From the NCBI RefSeq assembly GCF_014145325.1, contig NZ_JACHTF010000007.1, positions 62,001-126,000 on the forward strand: a stretch of 64,000 bases of DNA, in the 5' to 3' direction. The stretch comes from Marilutibacter spongiae. Its GTDB lineage: Bacteria; Pseudomonadota; Gammaproteobacteria; Xanthomonadales; Xanthomonadaceae. Numbering within the stretch: the first letter of the stretch is position 1; each line of letters begins with the position of its first letter. Under the pieces are notes generated by a model. It was not told the origin of the DNA, did no database searches, and worked only from the letters and a program-made list of their open reading frames with translations. Made by a program: the position numbers and the translations under genes. Shown here piece by piece: positions 19,275 to 29,877 of the stretch.

Positions 19275-20156
19275 ATGTCGATCCGCCACACCACCCTCGC
19301 CCTGCTCGGCCTCGCGCTGGCGGCCTGTGCGCACGCACCCGCCGACATGCCCGCGCCCCCACCGGGCAGCCTTGCCGACGCCTGGCGCCAGGACGTCGCC
19401 GCGATCGCGACCGCCGACGATGCGGACGGACGTCGCAAGGCCGTCGAACGCCGCCTGTCGGCGATCGGCCTGGACTGGCGGGCCGCGCCCTTCGCCCGCG
19501 AAGACGAGCGCGGCACCAACCTGCTGGCGCCGGTCGCGGGCATGGCCGATGCGCCGCTGCTGTTGCTTGGCGCGCATTTCGACCGCGTGGACACGGGTCG
19601 TGGCGCGACCGACAACGCCAGCGGGACCGCCGTCGTGCTGGCGTTGGCCGAGCGGCTGCGCGCACGCCCACTGGCCCACCACCGCGTCGCGGTCGCACTC
19701 TGGGACCTGGAGGAGCGCGGCCTGGTCGGCGCGCACGCCTATGTCGAACAGGACGGCGAGCGCCCGGCCCTCTATGTCAATTTCGACGTCTTCGGCTGGG
19801 GCGACACGATCTGGATGATGAGCCCCGACGCGGACGGCGCCCTCGCCCGTGCCACGCGCGAGGGCGCGCGCGAGGCGGGCATCGGGCTGTCGGTCGGCGA
19901 GCAGTACCCGCCCACCGACCACCAGGCCTTCCTGAAGGCCGGTTGGCCGGCGGTGTCCTATTCGCTGGTCGGCGCGTCCGAGATCGAGGGCATCCTGTCG
20001 ATGTACGCAGGCAAGCCGCCGGCGACGGCGCCTCGGGTGATGGAAGTCATCCACAGCGAGCACGACACCGTCGAGAAGGTCGACGCCGAAGCCGCCGCGC
20101 GGGCACTGGACGTGGTCGAGGACGCCCTGCGCCGTTGGGACGCGATGGCGGGCTGA
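19275..20156 (+). CDS. M28-family metallopeptidase lipoprotein
   Basis: Zinc-dependent aminopeptidase-like enzyme, 293 aa, with a lipoprotein signal (LALAAC, Cys near residue 17), probably acting in the periplasm or at the outer membrane. The M28 metal-site motifs appear in order: GAHFDRVD (near 99), GATDNASGTAVV (near 112), the catalytic Glu-Glu in LWDLEERG (near 144), NFDVFGWGD (near 170) and a closing IHSEHDT (near 262). The normal second-ligand position H-x-D reads HFD here. Preferred substrate is unknown. It stands alone, convergent with the feo operon. Confidence 0.85.
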   Translation: MSIRHTTLALLGLALAACAHAPADMPAPPPGSLADAWRQDVAAIATADDADGRRKAVERRLSAIGLDWRAAPFAREDERGTNLLAPVAGMADAPLLLLGAHFDRVDTGRGATDNASGTAVVLALAERLRARPLAHHRVAVALWDLEERGLVGAHAYVEQDGERPALYVNFDVFGWGDTIWMMSPDADGALARATREGAREAGIGLSVGEQYPPTDHQAFLKAGWPAVSYSLVGASEIEGILSMYAGKPPATAPRVMEVIHSEHDTVEKVDAEAAARALDVVEDALRRWDAMAG

Positions 20157-20166
20157 GCGTCGCCCC

Positions 20167-20426
20167 TCAGTGCTGGCGGGTCGCGGTCTCGCCGGGGCCA
20201 CAGCCGTCGCAGCCACCGCAGGCGGTCTTGCCGGCGGCGGGCGTCGGCGCGATCCAGCGGCCCAGGCGCGCGGCCCAGGCCGGCCGTCCCGCCCGCAACA
20301 GGGGCACCGCGCACGCGACCCGCAGGCGCCGCATCGGCCCTGGCAGCTGCCGGTTCAGTACATGGACGGCACTGGCAAGCACCGCCAGCGCGATCGCCAC
20401 GTACTGCGCGAACAGCGAGGCATCCA

Positions 20427-20430
<4 letters not shown>
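20167..20430 (-). CDS. FeoB-associated Cys-rich membrane protein
   Basis: 87-aa protein with one N-terminal membrane helix (residues 4-22, LFAQYVAIALAVLASAVHVL), a basic middle and a C-terminal cysteine cluster CGGCDGCG. Proteins of this type often follow feoB in xanthomonads and resemble the FeoB-associated Cys-rich family (DUF6587-like); they take the place where enterobacteria have FeoC. The first ATG (20430) overlaps the feoB stop as ATGA, which decides the start. A role in Fe2+ uptake, as a thiol switch or metal-binding partner of FeoB, is inference. Confidence 0.8.
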
Positions 20431-22288
<1,858 letters not shown>

Positions 22289-22292
<4 letters not shown>

Positions 22293-22543
22293 GCCGCCTC
22301 TCCCACGGCAGCGGTGGACACGCGCACGCGCGCGGCCTCGCTGCGACGCAGGGCGAAGCGCGTATAGCCGACCTGGACCAGCAGCGGCTCGGCCGAGAAC
22401 GGGCCGGCCGCCATCAGCTCCACGCGCTCGCCGGCGACGAAGCCCAGTTCGCGCAGGCGACGGGCGATGGCGTCGTTGGGCAGCGCGTCCTCCACGCATT
22501 CGACCGTGGCCGCGGTGCGGCGCGGCAGTTCAGACAGCTTCAA
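22289..22543 (-). CDS. feoA: Ferrous iron transport protein FeoA
   Basis: Small SH3-like cytoplasmic protein that associates with FeoB. The family start is usually M-x-LSEL; here this corresponds to a TTG at 22543 (reading TTG AAG CTG TCT GAA CTG), giving 84 aa, with AGGTG a few bases upstream as ribosome-binding site. A TTG at 22561 would add six residues but starts at the edge of the Fur box. LGFVAGERVELMAAGP and the ending VGYTRFALRRSEAARV are typical. No ATG start is available, which may keep its translation low. Confidence 0.9.
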
Positions 22544-22560
22544 ATGAGCACCTGGGAGCA

Positions 22561-22579
22561 AATACGAATTGTTCTCAAT
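22561..22579 (-). promoter_or_regulatory. Fur box upstream of feoA
   Basis: On the minus strand the 19-mer ATTGAGAACAATTCGTATT matches 15 of 19 positions of the Fur operator AATGAGAATAATTCTCATT. It lies directly before feoA in an AT-rich island of otherwise GC-rich sequence, with TATTAT just upstream as a candidate -10 box. This predicts repression of feoABC-type genes by Fe2+-Fur. Confidence 0.75.
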
Positions 22580-22649
22580 AATAGCATCCTAGCGCCCGCC
22601 GCGAACGTGCCCGGATGTGGCCGCATCGTCCCCCGCCCCGGCCTCCGGC

Positions 22650-22655
22650 TATCAT
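22650..22655 (+). promoter_or_regulatory. Candidate -10 box of the liu operon
   Basis: TATCAT (five of six matches to TATAAT) lies 36 bp before the liuC ATG. No convincing -35 box is at the right distance, so this could depend on an activator or be chance. Confidence 0.35.
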
Positions 22656-22690
22656 GAAGGGCTTACGGACATGACAGGTATGGTGCGCGG

Positions 22691-23470
22691 ATGAACCCAC
22701 CCTTGCTGAGCCGGACGGAGGGCGCCGTGGCGTACCTGCGGCTGAACCGGCCCGACCTCCACAATGCCTTCGACGCCGGGCTGATCGCGGCCCTGACCGG
22801 GTCGCTGGAAGCGTTGGGCCGCGACCCGGCGGTGCGGGTGGTGGTGCTGGAGGCCGAAGGGGCCTCGTTCTCGGCCGGCGCGGACCTCAACTGGATGCGC
22901 GGCATGGCCGCCGCCAGCGAGGCGGAGAACCGCGAGGATTCGCTCGCCCTCGCGCGCCTGATGCGCACCCTGGACGAGCTGCCCAGGCCGACCGTGGCCC
23001 GCGTCCATGGCGCTGCCTTCGGCGGCGGCGTCGGCCTGGTGGCCTGTTGCGACATCGCCATCGGCGCCCGCGGCGCGAAGTTCGGCCTCACCGAAAGCAA
23101 GCTCGGCCTGCTGCCCGCGGTCATCTCGCCCTACGTGGTCGAGGCGATGGGTCCGCGCCAGGCAAGGCGCTGGTTCGCCACCGCGGAGATCTTCGATGCC
23201 GACCAGGCCGCGCGGATGGGCCTGTTGCACGAGACCGTCGAACCCGAGGCGCTGGACGCGGCGATCGCCCGCCAGGTCGAGCTCCTGCTCAAGGCCGGCC
23301 CGATCGCCTCCGCGTCGGCGAAGGCACTGGTCCGCCAGGTCGCCTCCCACGCCGAGCGCGACCGCCACGATGCCGACAACGCGGCCCTGATCGCCCGCCT
23401 GCGGGTCTCGCCCGAGGGCCAGGAAGGGCTCTCGGCCTTCCTCGACAAGCGCAGGCCGCAGTGGGCCTGA
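22691..23470 (+). CDS. liuC: Enoyl-CoA hydratase, probable methylglutaconyl-CoA hydratase
   Basis: Crotonase-family enzyme, 259 aa. The oxyanion-hole segment is EGASFSAGADLNWMRGM (near residues 57-73), and the second is HGAAFGGGVGLVACCDI (about 105-121), with ESKLGLLPAVISPYV carrying the usual Glu. In the leucine pathway LiuC hydrates 3-methylglutaconyl-CoA to HMG-CoA, between the LiuBD carboxylase and the LiuE lyase, both functions represented downstream. Substrate assignment therefore rests on context; the family is certain. It is followed by a 135-bp gap before liuD. Confidence 0.85.
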   Translation: MNPPLLSRTEGAVAYLRLNRPDLHNAFDAGLIAALTGSLEALGRDPAVRVVVLEAEGASFSAGADLNWMRGMAAASEAENREDSLALARLMRTLDELPRPTVARVHGAAFGGGVGLVACCDIAIGARGAKFGLTESKLGLLPAVISPYVVEAMGPRQARRWFATAEIFDADQAARMGLLHETVEPEALDAAIARQVELLLKAGPIASASAKALVRQVASHAERDRHDADNAALIARLRVSPEGQEGLSAFLDKRRPQWA

Positions 23471-23605
23471 GCGCCGCGCCGCGATCACGTCCATGACCGC
23501 CCCGATGGCCGCCCCCGCCGCACGTCCCGCCCGCCCGCCCCGCCCACCGCACGACGACGCTTCCGTGCGTCCTGGCGTCGTCCGTCCCGCCACCGAAGAG
23601 ACCGC

Positions 23606-25636
23606 ATGATGCCGCCCAAGCAGCCCCAGCCGATGTTCGACACCGTCCTGATCGCCAACCGGGGCGAGATCGCCTGCCGGGTGATCCGCACCTGCCGCAG
23701 GCTCGGCATCCGCACCATCGCGGTGTTCTCCGAGGCCGATGCCGATGCCCAGCACGTGCGACAGGCCGACGAAGCCCACTGCATTGGTGGCCCCCGGCCG
23801 GCCGACAGCTACCTGCGCGGCGACGCGATCCTCGAGGTCGCGCGCCGCACGGGCGCCCAGGCCATCCATCCCGGCTACGGCTTCCTCAGCGAGAACGCCG
23901 AATTCGCCGATGCGGTGGAGGCCGCCGGCATCGCCTTCATCGGCCCCCGCGCGGCCTCGATGCGCAAGATGGGCAGCAAGGCCGGCGCCAAGGACCTGAT
24001 GCAGGCGGCCGGCGTACCGGTGGTGCCCGGTTACACCGGCGAGGACCAGTCCGCCGACCTGCTCCAGGCCGAGGCCGACCGGATCGGCTATCCGCTGATG
24101 ATCAAGGCCGCGCACGGCGGCGGCGGCAAGGGCATGCGCATCGTCCGCGCCACCGGGGAGTTCATGTCGAACCTCGAGAGCTGCCAGCGCGAGGCCCGCA
24201 ACGCCTTCGGCAAGGATCGCGTGCTGCTGGAGCGCTACGTCGAGAAGCCGCGCCACATCGAGATCCAGGTCTTCGGCGACAGCCATGGCGCGGCGATGCA
24301 CCTCAACGAGCGCGAATGCTCGGCCCAGCGCCGTTACCAGAAGGTACTGGAAGAATCGCCGTCGCCGTTCCTGACCCCCGAGCTGCGCCAGGCGATGGGC
24401 CAGGCCGCGGTGCAGGCCGCGCTGGCGATCGACTACGTCAATGCCGGCACCGTGGAGTTCATCGTCGGCCAGGACGGCCAGTTCTACTTCATGGAGATCA
24501 ACACCCGCCTGCAGGTGGAGCATCCGGTCACCGAGATGGTCACCGGGCTGGACCTGGTGGAATGGCAGCTGCGCATCGCCGCCGGCGAGGCGCTGCCGAT
24601 GTCCCAGGACGCGGTCCGCCAGAATGGGCACGCGATCGAGGTCAGGCTCTACGCCGAGGACCCGGAAGCGGGCTTCCTGCCCGGCTCGGGACGCCTGGAG
24701 CGGCTGCGCCTGCCGGCCCCGGGCGCGCACGTGCGCATCGACTCGGGCGTGGTGGAAGGCGACACCGTCACCATCCACTACGACCCGATGATCGCCAAGC
24801 TGATCGTCTGGGACCTGGACCGGCCGCGCGCGCTCGCGCGCCTGCGCGACGCGCTCGCCGCGTGCGCGATCGAGGGCCCGAAGTCGAACATCGCCTTCCT
24901 CGAGCGCCTGGCCCGGCACCCGGCGGTCGTCGACGGCACGATCGACACCGGCTACCTGGACCGCCACCTGGAGGAATTCACCGCCGTCGACGAGGCGGTC
25001 GATGCGCGGATGCTGCTCGCCGCCGCGACCGCGCGCCTGATGGCGCAGGAGCGCGAGAGCCGCGAGCGGGCACTCGCCTCGCACGATCCCGGTTCGCCCT
25101 GGGCCACCAGCGACGGCTGGCGGCTCGGCCACGGCGGTCGCCGCAGCCTCGCGTTCCTGCACCGCGACCAGCGCCTGGAACTGCACGCGCAAGGCAGTGG
25201 CGGCGACTACCGCATCGAGTTCGACGGCCATGTCCATGAGGTCCGCGGCGCCCGTACGCTGGCCGATGGCGCCCTCGGTTTGCGTATCGACGGTCAGGGC
25301 CTGCGCGTTTCGGTGAACGTGGACGGATCGATGTGGGTGGTCCACGACGGTCGCCAGCGGCTGCGGCTGCAGTCCGTCGCGATGTACCGCCGCGAAGGGG
25401 GCAGCGACAGCGCCGCCGCCGACAACGTGCTCGCGCCGATGCCGGGGCGCGTGGTGGTGGTGAAATCGGCGGTGGGCGACACGGTGGTCTCGGGACAGGA
25501 GCTGATGGTGATCGAAGCGATGAAGATGGAGCTGAGCCTGAAGGCTCCCCGCGACGGCACCATCGCCCGCATTTCCGCCGCCGAAGGCGAATTCGTCGAA
25601 GCCGACGCCGTCCTCGTCGCCCTGGAGGTGGCGTGA
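23606..25636 (+). CDS. liuD: Acyl-CoA carboxylase biotin-bearing subunit (methylcrotonyl-CoA carboxylase alpha)
   Basis: 676-aa fused biotin carboxylase plus biotin carrier subunit. Biotin carboxylase domain residues 10-460 with FDTVLIANRGEIACRVIRTC, ATP-grasp KAAHGGGGKGMR and the MEINTRLQVEHPVTE motif; BCCP domain at the C-terminus with the biotinylated Lys in VIEAMKMELS. With a separate beta subunit it carboxylates 3-methylcrotonyl-CoA. The beta subunit (liuB) and isovaleryl-CoA dehydrogenase (liuA) are not here and must lie elsewhere. The family start MFDTVL would be at 23633; the ATG at 23606 has a better GAAGAG site. Its stop overlaps the next start (GTGA). Confidence 0.9.
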   Translation: MMPPKQPQPMFDTVLIANRGEIACRVIRTCRRLGIRTIAVFSEADADAQHVRQADEAHCIGGPRPADSYLRGDAILEVARRTGAQAIHPGYGFLSENAEFADAVEAAGIAFIGPRAASMRKMGSKAGAKDLMQAAGVPVVPGYTGEDQSADLLQAEADRIGYPLMIKAAHGGGGKGMRIVRATGEFMSNLESCQREARNAFGKDRVLLERYVEKPRHIEIQVFGDSHGAAMHLNERECSAQRRYQKVLEESPSPFLTPELRQAMGQAAVQAALAIDYVNAGTVEFIVGQDGQFYFMEINTRLQVEHPVTEMVTGLDLVEWQLRIAAGEALPMSQDAVRQNGHAIEVRLYAEDPEAGFLPGSGRLERLRLPAPGAHVRIDSGVVEGDTVTIHYDPMIAKLIVWDLDRPRALARLRDALAACAIEGPKSNIAFLERLARHPAVVDGTIDTGYLDRHLEEFTAVDEAVDARMLLAAATARLMAQERESRERALASHDPGSPWATSDGWRLGHGGRRSLAFLHRDQRLELHAQGSGGDYRIEFDGHVHEVRGARTLADGALGLRIDGQGLRVSVNVDGSMWVVHDGRQRLRLQSVAMYRREGGSDSAAADNVLAPMPGRVVVVKSAVGDTVVSGQELMVIEAMKMELSLKAPRDGTIARISAAEGEFVEADAVLVALEVA

Positions 25637-26328
25637 GCCTGCCCGGCCCTGCCCTGCGCCGCACCGGTGCGGCGGTCCTGCTGCTGGTGCTTTCGGCATG
25701 TGGCCAGGACGTCGTCGACCCCGGCAAGGCCGCGGCGATCGCACCCGGCAAGACGGACGCCGGCACCGACGACGACTGCGACGACATCGCGATGGCACGG
25801 GCCCTGCCCGCGGCGACCATCATCGCCGGGCGGCCGCTGGCCTGGACGCAGTGTTCGGTCCAGGAAGTGGTCGCCAGTTATGGCGAGGAGGACGCCGACG
25901 GCAACGGCGATGACAGCTGCCGCATCGAGATCGCGGACTCGCGCTACCCGATCCCGGAGAGCGCCCGAGCGCTCGGCATGCAGGAAACCCTCGAGAACAC
26001 GCGCGGGCTGATCCGCGAGATGGCGCGCGCCAACATCGAGATGCTGGCCGAGTCGCGCAAGTCGCTGGAGGGCGACCCGGTCATGCTGCGCGTGCGCGGC
26101 GGTCCGGCGGCGCTGCCGGTGGTCGGCAGCACGTCCAGTGGCGACGCGTATGCGATCTCGGTCCCCGCGTCCGCGGACGCCGAACCCGGCAGCGAGCCAT
26201 TGCTGTCGGTGCTCAAGGACCGCTACGTGCTCACGATCGAATGCGACGCGCCGGTGCGGGACCACGACCAGGCCCTGGCCTTGTACGCGCCCTACCTGGG
26301 GGCGCTGGACCTGGGGGTGCTGCCATGA
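25633..26328 (+). CDS. Unknown lipoprotein inside the liu operon
   Basis: 231 aa from a GTG that overlaps the liuD stop (GTGA); its own stop overlaps the liuE ATG (ATGA). This double coupling makes it a real gene although I recognise no family. It has a lipoprotein signal ([11 protein letters not shown], Cys near residue 23), an Asp-rich stretch after the signal ([11 protein letters not shown]), four further Cys in the mature part and mixed alpha/beta composition without membrane segments. It should be exported and lipid-anchored, which is odd between two cytoplasmic enzymes of leucine breakdown. Function cannot be assigned. Confidence 0.8.
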   Translation: MSLPGPALRRTGAAVLLLVLSACGQDVVDPGKAAAIAPGKTDAGTDDDCDDIAMARALPAATIIAGRPLAWTQCSVQEVVASYGEEDADGNGDDSCRIEIADSRYPIPESARALGMQETLENTRGLIREMARANIEMLAESRKSLEGDPVMLRVRGGPAALPVVGSTSSGDAYAISVPASADAEPGSEPLLSVLKDRYVLTIECDAPVRDHDQALALYAPYLGALDLGVLP

Positions 26329-27224
26329 CGCCGGCCGTCCGCATCGTCGAGGTCGGTCCGCGCGATGGCCTGCAGAACGAGAAGACGCAGGTCGCGACCG
26401 CCGACAAGATCGCCCTGATCGACCGCCTCTCCGCGACCGGGCTGCGGAGCATCGAGGCGACCAGTTTCGTCAGCCCGCGCTGGGTGCCGCAGCTCGCCGA
26501 CGCGACCGAAGTCTACGCCGGGATCGCACGTCGCGAGGGCGTGCATTACCCGGTCCTGGTCCCCAACGAAAAGGGCTACGAGCGCGCCCGCGAGGTCGGC
26601 GTCGAGGAGATCGCCGTGTTCACCGCGGCCTCGGAGACGTTCAACCGCAAGAACATCAACGCCTCCATCGACGAATCGCTGGCGCGTTTCTCGCCGGTGC
26701 TCGAGCGCGCCCGCGAAGACGGCGTGCGCGTCCGCGGCTACGTATCGACCGTGCTGGGCTGTCCCTACCAGGGCGAGGTGCCGCTGGCCGACGTGGTCCG
26801 CGTGGCGCGGCAGCTGCACGCGATGGGCTGTTACGAAGTCTCGCTGGGCGACACGATCGGCGTGGGCACGCCCGGCAAGGCGCGCGACATGCTCCTGGCC
26901 GTCGCCGCCGAAGTGCCGATGCCGGCGCTCGCGGTGCATTTCCACGACACCTACGGGCAGGCGCTGTCGAACATCCTCGCCTGCCTGGAGGCCGGCGTCG
27001 CCGTGGTCGATGCCTCCGTGTCGGGCGCCGGCGGTTGTCCCTATGCCAAGGGGGCCAGCGGCAACGTCGCCACCGAGGACGTGGTCTACATGCTCCAGGG
27101 CCTGGGCATCGAGACCGGGGTCGACCTGGCCGCGCTGGCCGATACCGGACGCTGGCTCGCGGGCCGGCTCGGCCGGGAGACCGGCAGCAAGGTCGGACGG
27201 GCGCTGGGCGGCGGAGCCGGCTGA
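26325..27224 (+). CDS. liuE: Hydroxymethylglutaryl-CoA lyase
   Basis: 299-aa TIM-barrel enzyme that splits HMG-CoA into acetoacetate and acetyl-CoA, the last step of leucine degradation. Diagnostic motifs: [13 protein letters not shown] with the metal-site Asp (near 10-22), [14 protein letters not shown], the HFHDTYGQ metal motif (near 206), and the signature [17 protein letters not shown] with the catalytic Cys (near 240). Its start overlaps the preceding lipoprotein stop and its stop overlaps the next start (TGATG), so it sits within a fully coupled operon. Confidence 0.95.
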   Translation: MTPAVRIVEVGPRDGLQNEKTQVATADKIALIDRLSATGLRSIEATSFVSPRWVPQLADATEVYAGIARREGVHYPVLVPNEKGYERAREVGVEEIAVFTAASETFNRKNINASIDESLARFSPVLERAREDGVRVRGYVSTVLGCPYQGEVPLADVVRVARQLHAMGCYEVSLGDTIGVGTPGKARDMLLAVAAEVPMPALAVHFHDTYGQALSNILACLEAGVAVVDASVSGAGGCPYAKGASGNVATEDVVYMLQGLGIETGVDLAALADTGRWLAGRLGRETGSKVGRALGGGAG

Positions 27225-29800
27225 TGAGCCGCCACCCGAGCGCATCGCCGCCTGCGGGCACCCCCCGGATGACGGGGGCCGGCACGGTCGATGCGCTCGA
27301 CCTGGCGATGTCGCGCGACGACATCCCCGACGACATCCGCGCGCTGCTCGCCGATGCCCGCGACGCGCTGCACGCATCGCTGGAGACCGCCGAGCACGCG
27401 CGACAGCGCTACGACGCCCTGTTCGACGCGGTGCCCGACCCGGTCAGCATCATCGACCACGATGGCATCGTGCTCGACCTCAACAAGGCCGGCATCGCCG
27501 CCTACCGCCGCAGCCGCGGCGAGATCATCGGCCGGCCGATCCACGTCCTCAATCCGGACCTGCCGCGCGACCACCTCGTGCCGGTCCTGGAGACGCTGGA
27601 CCGCGGCGACACCTACGTCATCGAAGTCACCAACATGCGCGCCGACGGCACGCGCTTCCCGGTGGAAGTCCACTCGGCGGCGATGCAGTACGACGGCCGT
27701 CCGGCGCTGGTCGCCGTCGCGCGCGACCTCAGCGGCCGCCGCGACGCGGAACTGCGCTATCGCGAGCTGGTGGAAACGCTGGACCAGGGCATCCTCGTGC
27801 AGGACGCCGCGGGCCATTACCTGTTCGCCAACGCCACGGCGATGCGGATCTTCGGCATCGGCAAGGGTCGCCAGCTGGAGGACGAACTGCAGCCCCAGCA
27901 CTGGCGCATCATCGACGAGCACGGCCGCGAGATTTCGGCCAGCCAACTGCCGGCGCAGCGCGCCCTGCACTGGGGACGCACGATCGAGAGCACCCTGCTG
28001 GGCTTCTACCACCGCGAACGCCGCCACCTGACCTGGCTCTCGGTCACCTCGGTACCCCACTACCCGGCCGGCGGCGACCGCCCGCGCCAGGTCCTGTCGC
28101 TGTTCACCGACGTGACCGCGCTCAAGCGCGACAGCGCCCTGTTCGACCGGGCGCAGTCGTTGGCGCAGATCGGCGGCTGGGAATGGGACACCGGCCGCAA
28201 CCACCTCTACCTCACCGACGAGGCCCAGCGGATCATCGGCAACCATCCCGCGCCACAGGACATGGACGGCCTGCTGGACTGCCTGCGCGATCCCGACCGG
28301 GCCCGCCTGCAGGAGGCGATCGCCCGGGCCCTGGCGACCGGTTACGGCATCGACCTGGAACTGGAGGGCGTGCGCGGCAGCGGCCAGTCCTTCTGGATCC
28401 GGGTCATCGGCGAGGCCATCGTCGGCTCGGCGCACAGCGCACGCCTGACCGGCACCCTGCAGGACATCACAGACCGCCGGCATGCCGAGGAGTCCCTGCG
28501 CCAACAGGCCCGTACCGACCCGCTCACGGGCCTGCTCAACCGCGACGCGATCCTGCAGGAGCTCGAGAGCTGGCTGGAGGACGCGCGCAACGCACAGATC
28601 GCCGTGCTCTACATCGACCTGGACCGTTTCAAGGTCGTCAACGACGTGCTCGGCCACGCCGCCGGCGACCGCCTGCTGGCGACGGCGGCCAAGCGCATCG
28701 AGCGCGTGGTCGACGTCGAGGGCCTGCTCGCGCGCTTCGGCGGCGACGAATTCCTGGTCGTGTGCATGCTCCACGACGATCCCGACCGGCCGGAGCGGCT
28801 GGCCGACGCGATCCTGGCCAGCTTCGCCGAGAACTTCCGCGTCGACGGCGAGGAGTTCAGCATCACCGCCAGCATCGGCATCGCCCGCTCGCCTCAGGAC
28901 GGGATGGGGTCGCCCCAGCTGATCCAGAGCGCGGACGTGGCGATGTACGACAGCAAGCGTCGCGGACGCAACGGGCGGCAGAGCTTCACGCCCGAACTGG
29001 CCGAACAGCAGTTGCAGCGGCTGCAGCTTGAGACCCACCTGCGGCGCGCGGTGCGCAACGACGAATTCCACCTGGTCTACCAGCCGCAGGTCGACCTCGA
29101 GAGCGGCCGCCTGAGCGGCGCGGAAGCCCTGATCCGCTGGCGCAACCGCTCGCTGGGCGAAATGCGCCCGGACCGTTTCATCGACCACGCCGAGACCACC
29201 GGCGACATCGTCGGCATCGGCCGCTGGGTACTGAGGGAAGCCTGCCGCCAGCTGCGCGACTGGCGGCAGGACGGCCTGGCCATCGAGCGCATCGCGGTCA
29301 ACGTGTCCTACCGCCAGTTCCTCAGCCAGGACCTGATCCAGAGCGTGCGCGAAGCCCTGGGCGAAACCGGCCTGGAAGGTCGCATGCTCGAGCTGGAGTT
29401 CACCGAGCGCGTGCTCATCGAAGACGAGCCCGACACCCGCCGGGCCTTCGACGAGCTCCGCGCCATGGGCGTGGCGCTGTCGATCGACGATTTCGGCGAG
29501 GGCTACAGCGCCCTGAACTACCTGCGCCGCCTGCCGATCACCGGCCTGAAACTCAGCCAGCTGTTCGTGCAGGGAATCCCCGACAACGAATCCGATGTCG
29601 CCGTCTGCTCGGCGGTGACCGGGATCGCCAACAGCCTCGGGCTCGGGGTCGTCGCCGAGGGCATCGAGCAGGTGACCCAGCGCGACTACCTGCTCTCGAT
29701 GGGGATCCGCACCGGCCAGGGCTTCCTGTACGCGCCCGGCCTGATGCCCGCGCAGCTGCTGCAGCGCTACGCTGGGCAACCGCTGGCCCACTCGCGCTGA
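27224..29800 (+). CDS. PAS-GGDEF-EAL c-di-GMP signalling protein
   Basis: 858-aa cytoplasmic protein without membrane segments. After a short helical start there are three PAS-like sensor regions (about 60-180, 185-300 and 300-425), a GGDEF domain (about 430-590, active site RFGGDEF near 507) and an EAL domain (about 600-855). No RxxD inhibitory site precedes GGDEF. The EAL domain keeps the expected catalytic residues: EALIRW, the Asn in NVSYRQF, Glu in LEFTERV, DDFGEGYSALNYL, Lys in LKLSQLF, AEGIEQ and the Gln of TGQGFL. Both activities are possible; a net phosphodiesterase is likely. Its start overlaps the liuE stop, so it is probably transcribed with leucine catabolism. Confidence 0.92.
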   Translation: MSRHPSASPPAGTPRMTGAGTVDALDLAMSRDDIPDDIRALLADARDALHASLETAEHARQRYDALFDAVPDPVSIIDHDGIVLDLNKAGIAAYRRSRGEIIGRPIHVLNPDLPRDHLVPVLETLDRGDTYVIEVTNMRADGTRFPVEVHSAAMQYDGRPALVAVARDLSGRRDAELRYRELVETLDQGILVQDAAGHYLFANATAMRIFGIGKGRQLEDELQPQHWRIIDEHGREISASQLPAQRALHWGRTIESTLLGFYHRERRHLTWLSVTSVPHYPAGGDRPRQVLSLFTDVTALKRDSALFDRAQSLAQIGGWEWDTGRNHLYLTDEAQRIIGNHPAPQDMDGLLDCLRDPDRARLQEAIARALATGYGIDLELEGVRGSGQSFWIRVIGEAIVGSAHSARLTGTLQDITDRRHAEESLRQQARTDPLTGLLNRDAILQELESWLEDARNAQIAVLYIDLDRFKVVNDVLGHAAGDRLLATAAKRIERVVDVEGLLARFGGDEFLVVCMLHDDPDRPERLADAILASFAENFRVDGEEFSITASIGIARSPQDGMGSPQLIQSADVAMYDSKRRGRNGRQSFTPELAEQQLQRLQLETHLRRAVRNDEFHLVYQPQVDLESGRLSGAEALIRWRNRSLGEMRPDRFIDHAETTGDIVGIGRWVLREACRQLRDWRQDGLAIERIAVNVSYRQFLSQDLIQSVREALGETGLEGRMLELEFTERVLIEDEPDTRRAFDELRAMGVALSIDDFGEGYSALNYLRRLPITGLKLSQLFVQGIPDNESDVAVCSAVTGIANSLGLGVVAEGIEQVTQRDYLLSMGIRTGQGFLYAPGLMPAQLLQRYAGQPLAHSR

Positions 29801-29840
29801 GCATGCCGGCGCGGACCTGCGCCCGGGCCCGGCGAGCGGG

Positions 29841-29846
29841 TAGAAT
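29841..29846 (+). promoter_or_regulatory. Candidate -10 box of the SDR gene
   Basis: TAGAAT (five of six matches) lies about 30 bp before the ATG of the SDR dehydrogenase. The -35 region is not convincing. Confidence 0.35.
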
Positions 29847-29877
29847 CACCGGCTTCCCCAAGCCACTGGATCCCCTC

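Noticed and set aside
26138-27223. N-terminal extension of the GGDEF-EAL protein through the liuE region
   Set aside because: The upstream part is liuE read in another frame; homology begins at the TGATG start at 27224.
22691-29800. Complete Liu pathway
   Set aside because: Only liuC, liuD and liuE are present; liuA and liuB are absent from the window.
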